Below are positions 63,413 through 64,000 of a stretch of 64,000 bases of DNA, piece after piece (position 1 is the stretch's first letter; the number at the start of each line of letters is the position of its first letter). This DNA is from Cryobacterium sp. Y82 (lineage in GTDB: Bacteria; Actinomycetota; Actinomycetes; Actinomycetales; Microbacteriaceae). Below the pieces are notes generated by a model that saw only the letters and a program-made list of their open reading frames with translations, did no database searches and was not told where the DNA came from. The stretch is from positions 29,256 to 93,255 of the forward strand of contig NZ_PJJJ01000026.1 in assembly GCF_002929495.1 (NCBI RefSeq), in the 5' to 3' direction. Position numbers and translations under genes: made by a program.

Positions 63413-64000
63413 ATGTTCACTGGAATAATCGAGGAGCTCGGCCAGATCGAGCGCATCGAGCACACAGCGGATGCCGCCCGCTTCACCATCCGTGGCGCGC
63501 TCGTAGTCGATGGCGCCGGCCATGGCGACTCGATCGCCGTCTCGGGGGTCTGCCTCACCGTGGTCGAGCGAACCGCAGAGACTTTCACCGCCGACGTGAT
63601 GGCGCAGACCCTGCACATGTCGACACTGTCCGACGCTCACGTCGGCTCCCCGGTCAACCTCGAACGTGCAGCGCTCGTCGGCGGGCGCCTCGGCGGTCAC
63701 ATCGTGCAGGGCCACATCGACGGCACGAGCACCGTACTTGCTGTTACTCCGGGCAACGCCTGGCGGGTGCTGCGATTCAGCGTCTCTGCCCAGCTTGCCA
63801 AGCTCGTCGTCGACAAGGGCTCGATCGCAATCGACGGCGTCTCGCTTACTGTGAGCAACATCAGCCCGGCCACCGACGAGGCCCAGTGGTTCGAGGTGTC
63901 ACTCATACCCGAAACCCTTGCCGCCACGACCCTCGGCGAGCGCCGGGTCGGCGATCTCGTCAACATCGAGACCGACATTCTGGCCCGCCACGTTGAACGA
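63413..64000 (+). CDS. ribE: Riboflavin synthase alpha subunit (partial, runs off the window)
   Basis: The first 196 residues of the enzyme that dismutates two lumazine molecules to riboflavin. The start MFTGIIEELG is diagnostic, and the two lumazine-synthase-like barrel repeats show VSGVCLTVVE and IDGVSLTVSN, and GGHIVQGHIDG. AAGGAACCCC precedes the ATG. The frame stays open to the window edge, near the usual full length of about 200-210 residues. Confidence 0.95.
   Translation, partial: MFTGIIEELGQIERIEHTADAARFTIRGALVVDGAGHGDSIAVSGVCLTVVERTAETFTADVMAQTLHMSTLSDAHVGSPVNLERAALVGGRLGGHIVQGHIDGTSTVLAVTPGNAWRVLRFSVSAQLAKLVVDKGSIAIDGVSLTVSNISPATDEAQWFEVSLIPETLAATTLGERRVGDLVNIETDILARHVER

Overview
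The window looks like a chromosomal segment of a high-GC actinobacterium, most likely of the family Microbacteriaceae. The reasons are the high GC content, dense overlapping operons with ATGA/GTGA stop-start junctions, many apparently leaderless genes with a TANNNT hexamer exactly 6 nt before ATG/GTG, DtxR/IdeR-type iron boxes, and a strongly over-used heptamer GCATCCG/CGGATGC. I see no rRNA, tRNA, insertion sequence, prophage or CRISPR array. Most genes are housekeeping, transport or small-molecule metabolism.

Layout. 1-5.7 kb: end of an unknown gene, acylphosphatase, a 12-codon leader ORF coupled to a Pr6Pr-family membrane protein, a circularly permuted flavin amine oxidase lipoprotein, a YtrA-type GntR/ABC operon and a short-chain dehydrogenase. 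5.7-15.3 kb: a methyltransferase, a three-gene phenolic-polyketide operon (type III PKS, methyltransferase, FAD hydroxylase), PAP2 phosphatase, quinone-type reductase, a calcineurin-like phosphodiesterase and a Stealth phosphotransferase. 15.6-23.5 kb: DUF255 thioredoxin-fold protein, PnuC, an aldo/keto reductase and the helicase HrpA. 23.6-26.3 kb: an amino-acid ABC importer. 26.4-32.1 kb: a GNAT protein and an iron-siderophore uptake operon with two iron boxes. 32.2-36.5 kb: two MFS transporters and two aldo/keto reductases. 36.6-44.8 kb: a nucleoside salvage and import locus (deoA, cdd, two permeases, double ATPase, two BMP lipoproteins). 44.9-47.3 kb: manC and a divergent mannosyltransferase-like gene. 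47.4-50.9 kb: sdhCDAB with a terminator. 50.9-55.3 kb: YihY, then xth-trpS-GNAT-HAD with overlapping stops and starts. 55.3-56.7 kb: a DUF559 endonuclease-like gene flanked by three 85-86 bp inverted-repeat elements. 56.7-62.0 kb: glpK, glpF, glpD and a divergent SorC-family regulator. 62.1-64 kb: FMN riboswitch, ribD and the start of ribE.

How it fits together. The nucleoside importer feeds Cdd and DeoA. GlpF, GlpK and GlpD form a complete route from glycerol to dihydroxyacetone phosphate, probably controlled by the SorC protein through operators seen at both promoters. The siderophore ABC system and its siderophore-interacting reductase share iron control. ManC can supply GDP-mannose to the neighbouring glycosyltransferase.

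The best candidate for an undescribed system is the 55.25-56.65 kb region. Three elements each have terminal inverted copies of an invariant 11-mer, TAACTCCTGCA. Their lengths are almost constant (85, 86 and 86 bp) and each has a short hairpin at the same central position, although their interiors differ. They flank a DUF559/Vsr-like nuclease gene, and one supplies the stop codons of two convergent genes. The circularly permuted amine oxidase is the second most unusual item.
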